A DNA stretch of 64,000 bases from an uncultured bacterium (GTDB taxonomy: Bacteria; Bacteroidota; Rhodothermia; Rhodothermales; Rubricoccaceae): positions 434,001 to 498,000 of the forward strand of contig CANLSR010000002.1 of the NCBI GenBank assembly GCA_947493945.1. The letters are read 5' to 3'. Positions within the stretch are counted from its first letter, which is position 1; every line of letters begins with the position of its first letter. The translations under genes were made by a program, and so were the position numbers. Positions 9,963-19,500 of the stretch are shown here, piece by piece. Below the pieces are notes generated by a model that made no database searches, was not told the DNA's origin, and saw only the letters and a list, made by a program, of their open reading frames with translations.

Positions 9963-11393
9963 CTAGACGATGACGAGAGCCGAGGGGTCGTCCACGTAGA
10001 CGGGGACCTCGTCGGCCTGGAGCGGCACGTTTTCGCCGCAGGGGAAGGCCTCTGGCGCGGCGCCGGCGCCGAGGCGGGCGGCGTCGAAGCTCGGCGGGTA
10101 GCGCAGGAGGCGGACGTCGAGGACGTCGGTCACGCCGGGCTCGCTCATGAGCGCCCACACGGCCTCGGAGGCGCGGACGGGCTCGCCGAAGCCCAGCGTC
10201 TCGACCGAGCGGCGCAGCCGGTCCATGAGCCGGTCCTTGAGAGCCCGCGCGGCCTCCGAGGCGTTGACCGTCGCGCGGGAGCCCGCCGGCAGAGGCACGC
10301 CGCGCACGACGAGCTTGGCCGAGACGCCGACGCCGACCTCGCGGGCCCGCTCGATGCGCGGGAAGATGCTGACCGGCCGGACGTCCTCGACGGCGGACTC
10401 GACCGAGGCGCGGAGCCCGTCCGGCCCCGCCCAGATGGCCGCCGGCGTCGGCGCGATGAGGACGGAGAAGTAGTACGGGCTCGCGAGGTCGCGCTCGGTG
10501 GCGAAGAGGCGCTCGATAAAGTTGAAGTTGCCAAAGATGGACTGCCGGATGTCGAGCCCGCCGAAGGCGTCGCGGACCTGCACGCGGCGGACGCCCGGCA
10601 CGAGCGAGACGGCGATCTCGACGGCCTCGACGGTCCACAGCGAGCGCGGCGCGCGGAGCAACAGGGCGCGGTAGCGCTCGTCGGGCCAGAACGCCTCGCC
10701 GCCCACCAGAGGCTCGGTGTGCTCGACGGTGACGGGCACCTCGTCGGTCCCGAACAGCGCCGCCACCGCCGGGTCGAGCGGGTGGAAACGGTCGAGCGCC
10801 TGGGCCGCGTCGCCCGCGGCGTCGGCGGACGACGGGTCGAGGTTGTGGCCGGGGCCGGGGTGGAAGGCCACGACGGCGGCGTCGCGGTCGGGGCTCGTCG
10901 GCGAGAGCGTGACGGTCTCGTCCAGCGCGGCGTGGTGGCCGCCGGGCGAGAGGAGGCGCACCCCGCGCGGCAGCGTCGCGCTGGCGGCGCCCGCGGGGAG
11001 GTCCCCCGACAGGACCAGCCGGACGGTCCCGCTCGCCTGCTCCTGGGGGCGCGGCAGGCCCAGCTCCTCGCCCAGCCGCGAGAGCGCCTGGCCAGAGGCC
11101 GTGCTCACGAACGAGTCGTCGTAGACGGAGGCGAGGGCGGCCCACGTCCGGGCGTCCTCGAGCGCCGAGACCTCGAGCAGTTTCCGGATGGCGGAGCCGG
11201 AGGTGAGGTCGAGGTCGTCGCCGAAGAGGGCACGCGCGAGCGCGAGCTTTTCGGCGATGAGGCGGGCGTACGGCTTGGCGGTGAACCCGGCCTCGGTCAG
11301 GCCGTAGGCCCCGCCGCCGGTCGACCGCGTCACGGCGTCGTCGATGGCGAGGACGTCGGCGGTCTCGACGCGGGTGGTCGGGGACTCGGGCAT
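9963..11393 (-). CDS. Baseplate J-like (gp6/Afp11-type) protein of the CIS
   Basis: A 476-residue protein. The arrangement is that of phage baseplate J/gp6 proteins: an N-terminal region (DLTSGSAIRKLLEVSALED), a beta region (GTVRLVLSGDLPAGAASATLPRG) and then VEIAVSLVPGVRRVQVRD. In phages and CIS this protein forms the wedge ring that holds the baseplate around the hub. It follows the gp25-like gene (75 bp gap) and precedes the 749-residue wedge candidate, matching the usual gp25-gp6 order. Confidence 0.8.
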   Translation of the reverse strand: MPESPTTRVETADVLAIDDAVTRSTGGGAYGLTEAGFTAKPYARLIAEKLALARALFGDDLDLTSGSAIRKLLEVSALEDARTWAALASVYDDSFVSTASGQALSRLGEELGLPRPQEQASGTVRLVLSGDLPAGAASATLPRGVRLLSPGGHHAALDETVTLSPTSPDRDAAVVAFHPGPGHNLDPSSADAAGDAAQALDRFHPLDPAVAALFGTDEVPVTVEHTEPLVGGEAFWPDERYRALLLRAPRSLWTVEAVEIAVSLVPGVRRVQVRDAFGGLDIRQSIFGNFNFIERLFATERDLASPYYFSVLIAPTPAAIWAGPDGLRASVESAVEDVRPVSIFPRIERAREVGVGVSAKLVVRGVPLPAGSRATVNASEAARALKDRLMDRLRRSVETLGFGEPVRASEAVWALMSEPGVTDVLDVRLLRYPPSFDAARLGAGAAPEAFPCGENVPLQADEVPVYVDDPSALVIV

Positions 11394-11468
11394 GGCGGGG
11401 TGCGGGTCAGGAGGCGGGGGCCCGGACGGGGACCCGAGCGCCAGAAGTCGGGCGTGGGGTCTCGGGCA

Positions 11469-11936
11469 TCAGAGCGCGGGGCGGACGGCGAGCGAGGCCT
11501 CGTCGCCGGAGGTCGTTCGGAAAGCGACGCGGACGTCGAGCGTGCGGCCGCCCGCGGGCGGGCGGTCGAAGCCGCCGTCGAGCGTGACGTCGAGGATCTG
11601 CGCGACGCGGGCGTCGCGGCGCAGGACCGCGATCACGGCGATGCGGACGCGCTCGCGGATGAGCAGCGGCGTGACCTCGTCGGCGAGGGCGTCGAGGCCG
11701 TCGAAGCCGAACTGCGTGTTGAACACGTCGCTGCCGAGGCGCGTCGTGAGGGCGACCTCCAGGTCCTGCGTGAGCGCGGCTAGCCCCTCGACGCGCGCGA
11801 AGTCCACGCCAGAGGGCCCCGGGGCCAGGCGGAGGTCGCGCCCGAGCGCCATAAAGCCGGGCACGACGGGCTCGGAGGCGAGCCCGCGGCCGAGGAGTCG
11901 GGTGCGGCGGAGCGACTGGCGGTCGGCGTCGGACAT
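11469..11936 (-). CDS. gp25-like baseplate wedge protein of the CIS
   Basis: A 155-residue protein of the gp25/W (Afp9) family, the sheath-initiating baseplate component. The typical core is visible: LTQDLEVALTTRLGSDVFNTQFGFDGL, then IRERVRIAVIAVL and a C-terminal beta hairpin. A short N-terminal extension of about 30 residues precedes the core. The start at ATG 11936 lies 2 bp after the stop of the PAAR-like gene. Length and order agree with other CIS clusters. Confidence 0.85.
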   Translation of the reverse strand: MSDADRQSLRRTRLLGRGLASEPVVPGFMALGRDLRLAPGPSGVDFARVEGLAALTQDLEVALTTRLGSDVFNTQFGFDGLDALADEVTPLLIRERVRIAVIAVLRRDARVAQILDVTLDGGFDRPPAGGRTLDVRVAFRTTSGDEASLAVRPAL

Positions 11937-11938
11937 GG

Positions 11939-12289
11939 CTAGAGGGCGGTGAGCTTGGTCTGGCCCGCCGTGGCGGAGATCGGCGGCGGCGGCGGCGCCC
12001 CCAGGTTGCCGTTGGTCGTTCCGGCCAGCGTGTCCAGGAACACGGGGGCGCCGCCGATGGTGAGCTTGGAGGCCGCCCCCGTTGTGACTGCAGCGACCAA
12101 CCTGCACTTCAACGTCCCGGTGTTTGTGTCATCCTGCGTGACACACCCCGAAACCGCCTTGCCCGCCACGCCGCCCTGCGCGAGGACGCGCGCGTTGGCG
12201 ACCGTCAGCTTCGACTGCCCCTGCGTGCTGACGCTGGCAGGGCCGTGGCCGCAGGTGACGGTGCTTGACTCGGTGAGAACGGCGGGCAT
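11939..12289 (-). CDS. PAAR-like spike-tip protein of the CIS
   Basis: A 116-residue, beta-rich protein with CGHGPASVS near the N terminus, followed by further cysteines (SGCV, LKCR) and alternating small and polar residues. It fits the Afp10/PAAR-like cone that caps the VgrG-type spike, often around a metal. It sits between the spike and gp25 genes, the normal place for it. A short proline run (GAPPPPPIS) near the C terminus is unusual. Confidence 0.7.
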   Translation of the reverse strand: MPAVLTESSTVTCGHGPASVSTQGQSKLTVANARVLAQGGVAGKAVSGCVTQDDTNTGTLKCRLVAAVTTGAASKLTIGGAPVFLDTLAGTTNGNLGAPPPPPISATAGQTKLTAL

Positions 12290-12297
12290 AGGAAGGG

Positions 12298-14301
12298 TTA
12301 GCTGACGTCCATCGCGCCCTGGACGGACACGTTGACGTTGTTCGCGCTCATGGTGATGTCGCCGTCACCTGCGTCGAGGGCGATGCTCGTGCCCTGGATC
12401 AGGACCGAGCCGTCGGGCTTCATCACGAGGCGGGCGTTGCCGTCGGCGTGCTCGATGGTGACCGAGTCGGCCTCCGGCGTGCGGCCGGGGCGCCCGCCAG
12501 CGGCCCCGAGCGCCTCGCGTCCGATCCGGATGGTGAGCTCGCCCACCTCGATGACGCGGTTGCCGCTGGCGTCGGTGAGGTCGTGGGTGACCTTGCCGGC
12601 GTAGGCCTCTGGCGTCTTGCCGTCGGCGAGCGAGGAGCGCTCGGCCTCGGGGACTTCGGTGGGCAGGCTCAGCCACCAGTCGCCGGCCTCGGCCCCCGCA
12701 GGCCCCTGCCCGGACTCCCACATCGCGCCGAGGGCCACCGAGTCCTCCTCGCGGCCGTTGCGGTGCGCCAGAAGCGCCCGGACGCCGGGGTAGTACGGCA
12801 GCACCAGGCCGCAGCGTCCCCACGCGAACGGCGTGAGGTACGGCACTCCGGCGACGGCGTGTGGGTCGGTGCGCTGGATGTCCAGGCGTCGGGCGCCGTG
12901 GGCGCGGCCGTCGCCGGGCGCGAGCCCCCGCCAGAGGCCGAGCGTCTGGGCCGGCGGCTCCGCCTCGCCCGTAACCGTGTGGGCGCGCACCTCGCCGGCC
13001 TCGGGGAACCGGTGAGCCGAGGCGTGGCGGCGGGCGTGGCGCTGCACGGCCCGCGCGGCCCGGGCCTCGGGCGTCGCGTCGCCGTCGTCGGCCTCCTCGC
13101 CTCCGCCGCGGGGCGGCGAGTGGTGGTCCCACCAGTCGCCGGAGGCGCCTCGCACGCCGACGACGGTGGTCACGAAGCCGGTCGTCGTGCCCAGCCTGTG
13201 CTCGACGGAGTTGAGGTGGAGGAATACTTGGTTTTTGGAGTCGATCTCGCCCGTGAGGGACGGCAGGAGGCCGCCCGTGAAGTAGTCCGCGACGCCCCCC
13301 AGCTTGCCCGGCGCCGCGACCTCGATCTCGGCCTCCGGCGCTCCAAAGCGGACGACGTGGCCGGGCTTGAGGTCGGGCCGCCCCTTGAGCGTGAGGGTGT
13401 AGAGCGAGCGCGAGCCTGCGCCGCCGACCGCCTCGCCGTCCTCGCACCGGACCTCGTTGGGGTCTCGGGCCACGCTCCCGCTCTTCTCGACGTGGAGCAG
13501 GCCGCCTCTGGCGGTGAGGTCCACGGCCGGCTCCGCGTCGATGTCGCGTCGGCCGATGTGGAGGCGGCCGTCGCGGATGAGGTAGACGGGGCGGCCGTCC
13601 ATGCCTTGGGCCGGGAGCGAGCCCAGCTTGCGCATCCGCGCGCCCAACGCTGTCAGCACGTCCATGCGGGCTTGCCCGACCTCCGGCGACGCCTCCTCGG
13701 GCTCGTGGCCCGTCGGCGGCGGGACGGTCTGCCTGGGGCGGTGCAGCTCGTAGGGCACGCGGTCGCGGACGAGGTTCTCCGCCGCGCCGAACGGGTCGGC
13801 GGCGCTCAGGTCGGCGCACACCCGGCCTTTGAGCCGCGAGGCCACGCGCTCCTGCGCCGTGATCTCCGCGACGTACTGCAGGCCGTCGGCGGAGCGCTTC
13901 ACGTTCTTGACCGCCAGCTCGGCGACCACTCCGTCCTCGGGCGCGCCCTCCTTCGAGACGAGGTCGGGGAGCCCGACCAAGGCGTCGGCGACGCTGATAA
14001 AGTAGCCCGCGACCGTGCCGTTCACGTCGCGCCAGTAGAGGTAGAGCCGGGCCACCTCCGCCTCTTTGAGCCGGACGTAGTCGCCTTCGGTTACGCCCCG
14101 GACCTTGAAGGTGTACGTCCCCGCTTCCAGCCCGCCGGGCATCGTCGCCTGGAGGTCGGCGTGGTACTGGTCGTCGGTGATCGTGAGGACGGGGTCGCCC
14201 GAGACCTCGGCGTCGGGCTCCGCACCGTAGAGCACGAGCGCCCAGCCGGGCACGTTGCCCACCGTCACGTCGTCGGAGGAGTCGAGGAGGGGCAGGCTCA
14301 T
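12298..14301 (-). CDS. VgrG-like spike/hub protein (Afp8-type) of the CIS
   Basis: A 667-residue spike. The N-terminal half looks like a gp27-type hub (about 1-370). A gp5-like OB-fold follows (VPYLTPFAWGRCGLVLPYYPGVRALL; SVALGAMWESGQGP). The C-terminal beta-helix repeats (SVTIEHADGNARLVMKPDGSVLIQGTSIALDAGDGDITMSANNVNVSV) are typical of Afp8/VgrG needles. It starts at ATG 14301, overlapping the previous gene by 4 bp. It would puncture the target envelope with the PAAR-like tip encoded next. Confidence 0.85.
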   Translation of the reverse strand: MSLPLLDSSDDVTVGNVPGWALVLYGAEPDAEVSGDPVLTITDDQYHADLQATMPGGLEAGTYTFKVRGVTEGDYVRLKEAEVARLYLYWRDVNGTVAGYFISVADALVGLPDLVSKEGAPEDGVVAELAVKNVKRSADGLQYVAEITAQERVASRLKGRVCADLSAADPFGAAENLVRDRVPYELHRPRQTVPPPTGHEPEEASPEVGQARMDVLTALGARMRKLGSLPAQGMDGRPVYLIRDGRLHIGRRDIDAEPAVDLTARGGLLHVEKSGSVARDPNEVRCEDGEAVGGAGSRSLYTLTLKGRPDLKPGHVVRFGAPEAEIEVAAPGKLGGVADYFTGGLLPSLTGEIDSKNQVFLHLNSVEHRLGTTTGFVTTVVGVRGASGDWWDHHSPPRGGGEEADDGDATPEARAARAVQRHARRHASAHRFPEAGEVRAHTVTGEAEPPAQTLGLWRGLAPGDGRAHGARRLDIQRTDPHAVAGVPYLTPFAWGRCGLVLPYYPGVRALLAHRNGREEDSVALGAMWESGQGPAGAEAGDWWLSLPTEVPEAERSSLADGKTPEAYAGKVTHDLTDASGNRVIEVGELTIRIGREALGAAGGRPGRTPEADSVTIEHADGNARLVMKPDGSVLIQGTSIALDAGDGDITMSANNVNVSVQGAMDVS

Positions 14302-14906
14302 GAGCGGGGGCGGACGCTGAGGGTGGGGGCGAGACGAGCCCGCGCCAGGGGCGCGGACTCCAGCCGGAGGCCCGGGACGAGGCGCGGCAGGAGGTACCGG
14401 TTGGGCGGTAGCGGCGCGAACTCGGCCGGGGCCTGCGCCGCCGGGCGCCACGCGAGTCGCAGCCGCGAGCCCACGTCGCCCGGCCCCTGGAGCGTGCCCG
14501 CACGGATCGTCCAGCCCAAGAGCGCCAGGTCGAGCACGCCCCCGCCGGAGGCGTCGGGGAGCCGCTGGCGGCGCCCGGCGACGAGCGGCACGACGGCCGT
14601 GGTGACGGCGCCGTCGCGGGCGACGAGCCGGAACGGCGGCCGGACCGGCGTCGCCACGGGCGCGTCCGCCAGCGCGAGGTGGGGCGCCCGCTCCCACGCC
14701 GCGTCGGAGACGACGCGCCCGGGGGCCGCCTCGCGCCACGTCCTCGCCAGGCCCGAGGGCAGCAGCAGCACGAGCGCCAGGGGCCCCACCTGGACGGCGC
14801 TCGGGACGCCCCCGACGAGCCGGCTCTCGACGAGCTCATGGCCCGCCGGTGGGGTCGCTAGCGGCGCCTCGGGCACGAGCTCTCGCAGGACGGCGTGTGG
14901 GGTCAT
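14298..14906 (-). CDS. CIS hub-adjacent protein (Afp7 position), unknown
   Basis: A 202-residue protein immediately before the spike gene with an ATGA overlap. Afp7-like (gp53, LysM-type) proteins occupy this place in extracellular CIS. The segment EFAPLPPNRYLLPRLVPGLRLE near the C terminus is reminiscent of the short motifs linking these proteins to the hub, but I cannot confirm a LysM domain. The function is inferred from position. Confidence 0.55.
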   Translation of the reverse strand: MTPHAVLRELVPEAPLATPPAGHELVESRLVGGVPSAVQVGPLALVLLLPSGLARTWREAAPGRVVSDAAWERAPHLALADAPVATPVRPPFRLVARDGAVTTAVVPLVAGRRQRLPDASGGGVLDLALLGWTIRAGTLQGPGDVGSRLRLAWRPAAQAPAEFAPLPPNRYLLPRLVPGLRLESAPLARARLAPTLSVRPRS

Positions 14907-14907
14907 G

Positions 14908-15414
14908 TCAGTTGCCGAGGCCGTCGGTGAGGAGCCCCACGCCGACGCTGCCGACGACGTCGATCAGCTTGCCGAGGCCGCTGGGGCGCGGGAGGTGGTC
15001 CAGCGAGAGCGAGACCTCGATGGCGTCTCGCTTGGCCGTGCCGACGCTGAACTGGAGGCTCTTGACGTAGACGTCGGTGCGGACCGTGAGCGCCGTCACG
15101 AGGATGAGCCCGGCGACGGCGCCGCCGGTGTAGCCCGCGACGGCGCTGCCCCTAGCGCCGACCTCGGCGAGCGTTTCGAGCGCCGCCTTCCACGCCGCGC
15201 GCTCGGCGCCGACGAGGAGCCCGCTGAGCGTGAGCGAGTCGGTGTGCGTGCCGACGACGGCCTTGGCGCCCGTGGAGCCGATGGCGGGGAGGTGGTAGGT
15301 CTGCGACAGGCTCATCGCCGTCACGGCCCACAGCGGCACGGTGAACAGGCCCCCGTCCGAGAGGACGGCCGAGGGCACGGTGCCGTAGTTCTGGTAGCTC
15401 GCGGTGAGGGCCAT
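14908..15414 (-). CDS. Probable CIS tube-initiator-like protein
   Basis: A 168-residue beta-rich protein (MALTASYQNYGTVPSAVL..., TDVYVKSLQFSVGTAKRD...EVSLSLDHL). Its size, pattern of alternating strands and place upstream of the hub genes suggest a tube-like adaptor such as Afp5, which sits between spike and inner tube. The resemblance is structural and positional only. It starts 31 bp after the nuclease-domain gene. Confidence 0.5.
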   Translation of the reverse strand: MALTASYQNYGTVPSAVLSDGGLFTVPLWAVTAMSLSQTYHLPAIGSTGAKAVVGTHTDSLTLSGLLVGAERAAWKAALETLAEVGARGSAVAGYTGGAVAGLILVTALTVRTDVYVKSLQFSVGTAKRDAIEVSLSLDHLPRPSGLGKLIDVVGSVGVGLLTDGLGN

Positions 15415-15445
15415 GGATGCGAAAGGGGGCCGCTGGCGGCGTGCG

Positions 15446-16528
15446 CTAGAGCCCGCGCGCGGCGCGGCTCTCGGGCGTGTGGAAGTTGGGGAAGGTGAGT
15501 TCTTGCTGAGAGACGCTCCCGTCCGGGGCGGTCTCGGTCCAGCGCACCTCGCGGGACCTCGGGCGGTCCCCGGCGCCCGGCGGGAACACGTCGGTCACGC
15601 GCACGGAGACCTCCCCGCCCGCCAGGAGCAGCCGGCCCCAGTGGTTCTCGAGCCGCTTGTAGCTGCTGAGGTTGGTGCCCCAGTTGAAGGCCGAGAGGTT
15701 TTCGGGCCCGCCAGAGGCGCCGAAGATGTTGGCGACAAGGTGCGCCGCGTGATCGCCCGTCCCGCTGGAGATGGCGGACTGCGCGCCCTCGTCGCGGTGG
15801 GTGCGGACCTCGCCGGGCACGCCGAGCTCGCCCGAGACCTCCACCTCGCGGAAGCCGTCGGGGCGGACCGTCTCGTTGTAGGTGAACTGGTCCGAGATGT
15901 CCGGGAGGTCCTCGTTGTCCAGCGCTCGGGTAAAGAGGTTGGGGTCGAGCGGGTCGTCGAGGTCGAGCGTGGGCTCGGCCTCGTGGGGCACGTCCTCTGG
16001 CGCGGCGCGCTCGGGGCGCGGGACGTAGAGGTCGCCCGTTTCGGGGTCGTCGGCGTAGGCGTATTCGTCGGCGAGTGCGGCCGTGTCGCCGTGGAGGGGG
16101 GCGTCCGGCGGAGGCACGTAGTCCCCGGCGTGGAAACCCTCGATGTCGGTGCGGAGCGCCTCGGTCGCCTCTTCCAAGTCACGGAACCTCTGTTCGAGGT
16201 CGAGCCGGTCTTGCCGGAGCTGCACGTCGGTCTTGCCCGCGAGCGTGGCGGGGTTGAGCAGCGACTGGTACGTCGCCTGGATCTCGCCGCGCAGCCGCAC
16301 GACGGTCTCGATCCGGCCGTCGAGCCGGCTGGCGAACTGCTCCTCGACGGCGTCCAGCGCGTGGACCAGGAAGCGCCGGAGGAAGGCGTCGTAGCGCTCG
16401 GGCGGGGGGCCGAACGAGGCGGCCAGCCGCTGGCGGTAGGCCACCAAGCTCGGGGTGGCGTCGACGAGCGTCTGGGGGTTGATCCCCCGGAGCTCTCGCG
16501 AGAAGAAACGGTAGCGAGTCAGGGCCAC
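15446..16528 (-). CDS. Candidate CIS cargo toxin with C-terminal DNA/RNA non-specific endonuclease domain
   Basis: A 360-residue protein starting at GTG 16528. Residues 1-140 are helical, and an acidic linker follows (DDPETGDLYVPRPERAAPED...). The C-terminal domain (about 225-345) matches the toxin form of the DNA/RNA non-specific endonuclease family. It has GDHAAHLVANIFGASGGPEN (258 onward, with D259 and H263 at the D-x-x-G-H catalytic motif, G replaced by A), then NWGTNLSSYKRLENHW and strands ending in a VRVTDV segment. It is embedded in the CIS operon, 4 bp after the 1067-residue gene, so delivery as cargo is the simplest reading. No immunity gene is evident. Confidence 0.7.
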   Translation of the reverse strand: MALTRYRFFSRELRGINPQTLVDATPSLVAYRQRLAASFGPPPERYDAFLRRFLVHALDAVEEQFASRLDGRIETVVRLRGEIQATYQSLLNPATLAGKTDVQLRQDRLDLEQRFRDLEEATEALRTDIEGFHAGDYVPPPDAPLHGDTAALADEYAYADDPETGDLYVPRPERAAPEDVPHEAEPTLDLDDPLDPNLFTRALDNEDLPDISDQFTYNETVRPDGFREVEVSGELGVPGEVRTHRDEGAQSAISSGTGDHAAHLVANIFGASGGPENLSAFNWGTNLSSYKRLENHWGRLLLAGGEVSVRVTDVFPPGAGDRPRSREVRWTETAPDGSVSQQELTFPNFHTPESRAARGL

Positions 16529-16532
16529 GGCG

Positions 16533-19500
16533 CTACGGGGATGTGGGAGGTGTCGAGCCGCCCGGGCCCCGCCTCTCTGCGGCGGCCCGGCGCGCGCGCT
16601 CGCCGGCGATCGTCTCCTGGGCGCCCCGCATCCCCCCGGCAGGGCCGGAGAGCGCGCTCTCGCGGTGGACGCTCTGGATCACCGGCGTGAGCACCTGCTG
16701 GAGCAGCAGGTCCACCACGCGGTCGGTGACGATCTCCTTGGCGAGCTCTTCCAGGAGGTCGCGCTTCATCTGCTCCGCGACGGCGCGTGTAAGGTGGCGC
16801 CGCGCGCCCGCAAAGCCCGCCCGCGCGAGCCCGCCCGGACCCAGCCGCGCGGCGCGGCCGAGGTGGCCGAGCCCCGTCCGCGCCGCCCCCCGCACGCCTT
16901 GCCGGGTGGCCGTCCGCACGCCGGCCGAAGCGCCTTTGCCGACGGCCTTGCCCGCTCCGGGCAGGACGGAAAACGCCAGGCCCAGGTAGGCCCCGAACAG
17001 CTCGGCTTCGATGTCGGCGTAGGAGGCGACCAGCTCCGGGTCGATCAGGGCGCCGTAGAGCCTCTCGCGCTCCTCCGCCTCGGCCACGTGGTACACCGCC
17101 GTGCCGACGCCGACGGCCACCGCCAGGGGCGCGCACACGACGGCGAGGGCCACGAGCCCGGCCACTTCGAGAACCATCCCGAGTTGCTCCCGCCCCTGCT
17201 CGACGCCGAAGAGGTGGTTTATCCCCTGGCCGTACGCGTTGTCGCCCCGGAAAAACTCGCCGATGGCCTCGTGCGCGACGAGGTGGATGCCGCCGAGCGC
17301 GTAGCGGGAGTACGGGACCGTCCGCGTCGGGACGCTCTCGCGGATGGCGGTGGCGCGGAACGCGAACATGCTTCCGGCCGCCACCTTGCCCTGCATCTCG
17401 GCGTTGTGCTCCGCCATCTCGTTCAGGACGGACTCCAGCTCTTCCCGCACGCCCACGCCGGGGTCGCGGAAGTGGTCCATCACCTCGTCCAACTCGACGA
17501 ACTGCTTGATGAGAGGGTCCACCGCCTCGATCATTCCCCGGTTGGCGACGATGTCCTCCTCGATCTGCGCCAGGGTCCGGTAGCGGCCTCTGCCGTCGGC
17601 AATGCGCGGCGTGCCGCCGACCTCGACGACGCGGCCCCGGTCCTCGTGCTGGCCAGGTCCCACGTCGGCGCGGGCTTCGGCCTCCATCATCATCTCCACC
17701 AGGTCCCGGGCGGCGTCCGCCCAGGGCGACCCGCTCAGGCCGGGCAAAATGGGAAGCGTGACGGGCGGCGCGACGGCGCCGGAGGCCGGGTGGCCCAGGA
17801 GGTCCCGCGCGGCCTTGAGCGCCTCGTAGTCGCGGAGCTCGTCGCGGAGCTCGGTAAGGTCCTCGATCCGTGCCAGGCGCGGCACGACGACCGCCTCGAA
17901 CTGCTGCGCGTACGGCACGATCACGCTCAGCCGCGCCTGGATGTGGCCTTGCGACGAGCGCAGGAGCTGCATCAGCAGGACGCGGCACGTCTGGACGAAG
18001 ACGGCCGCGACGGCGCGGTCGAGCGCAGGCGAGAACGCCTTGAAAAGCTGGAGCGCCCACGCCGTCGAGTCGCCGCTCCACGTCCCGCCGATGGCGTCGG
18101 CGTGGCGCCCGTAGACCGCGTGGACCGACTGCGCCAGGAGCTTCACGCGCGGCACGAGCCGGGCGAGGTGGCGGAAAAACTGGATCGCCGGGGAGGCCGT
18201 CGGCACGAACTGGACGGCGCCGAGGTTGCCGTTCTCGCTCGGGACGGGCTCGGTGAACCCCGCCGTCTGTCCCTCCGAGGTCACCGCGTGCGCGCCCACC
18301 TGCGCCGCCCGGCTGGCGATGGCGCGCACGGCGTTGAGGCAGAACCGACCGGCGTGCGCACACGGCCGGATCTCCAGCGTGGCCGCGAGCGCCTCGACCT
18401 CGTCGCGGAGCCCTTGGCCGTCCGGGCCGAGGCCGTCGAGCGACGGCTCCGCCTCGAACGCCGAGCAGTCGGCCGCCTCCGTACTCCGGTACTGCGAGGG
18501 CGGGTAGAGCGGGCCGCTGGCGCCGCTCCCCGGCCGGGCGGTGCGCACGATGCCCCGCCTGGCGCCCGCCCCGCCGGTGCCGCCTTGCGCCCCTCTTCCG
18601 CCGGAGGCCCCTCCCTCGCCAGCGGCTGCGCCGTCGTCCCCGGCGATAGCGCCGGCGTCGTCGCGCGCGTCCTCGTCCTCGTCGCGCTCGGGCCGGAGGA
18701 CGACCTCAGTGAGCGGCAACAGGTCGGCCTCACCGGTCCAGTGGACGGGCTCCCCGACGGGGAAGTAGCCGACGTACGCGCCCATGCGGAGCTCCAGCAG
18801 GTGGGGCCTCGTGGCCGAGAGGCCCCCGAGCCAGGCGGTCCGGATACGCCCCAGGACCTCCTCCAGCGCGGCGTCGAACTCCTCCTGCGAGAGCGCGGCG
18901 GGCTTATGAATCTGGCCGACGATGGACTCCGCCCGAGTCTGCACCACCGACGCCGCGTCCTCCGGCGACGCGAACGGGCCGTGGACGCGGAGGGTGGCCG
19001 GCGCCGGGGGCGGGATGCCGGAGCGGTCCTCCCACCGGCCCGCGGCCTCGCTGTACCCCGGGCGCCCGATCCCGGGCAGGGCAAAGTCAAAGGTCTCGTG
19101 GGAGCCGTCCGACGCGGGCACCTGGATCAGAAAGCCCAGCCCGTCCTGGTAGGCGTAGACGACCCCGAACGGCCCCGTCGTGTCCAGCGGTCCGTACCGC
19201 CCGACGGCCTCCAGGGTCCGCTCCATGAGGCGCCCCCGCACCCTGCCGAAGGGGAGCCACAGAACGGCCTCGCGCCGGGCCGCCGGTGGCGGCGCGTCCA
19301 CCGGCACGGCGACGGCGTCCCCGCCGCCGTCGTAGCTCGGGATCACGTACCGGAGCAGCTCGGGGTGGAAGCGGACGGGGTCGGGGCTCTCGGTCGCCAG
19401 CCGCGCCAGGGGCTCCGGGAGTTCTGCGGCGAGGCCCGCCGCGTCCAGCACGCCGGCGGCCTCCGCCAGCGCGGCGAGTTCGTCGTCGAGCCAGGCCTCG

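Noticed and set aside
12448..15498. Plus-strand open frame of 1016 codons across CIS genes
   Set aside because: Antisense to the VgrG-like spike and neighbours; low-complexity composition and no plausible domain.
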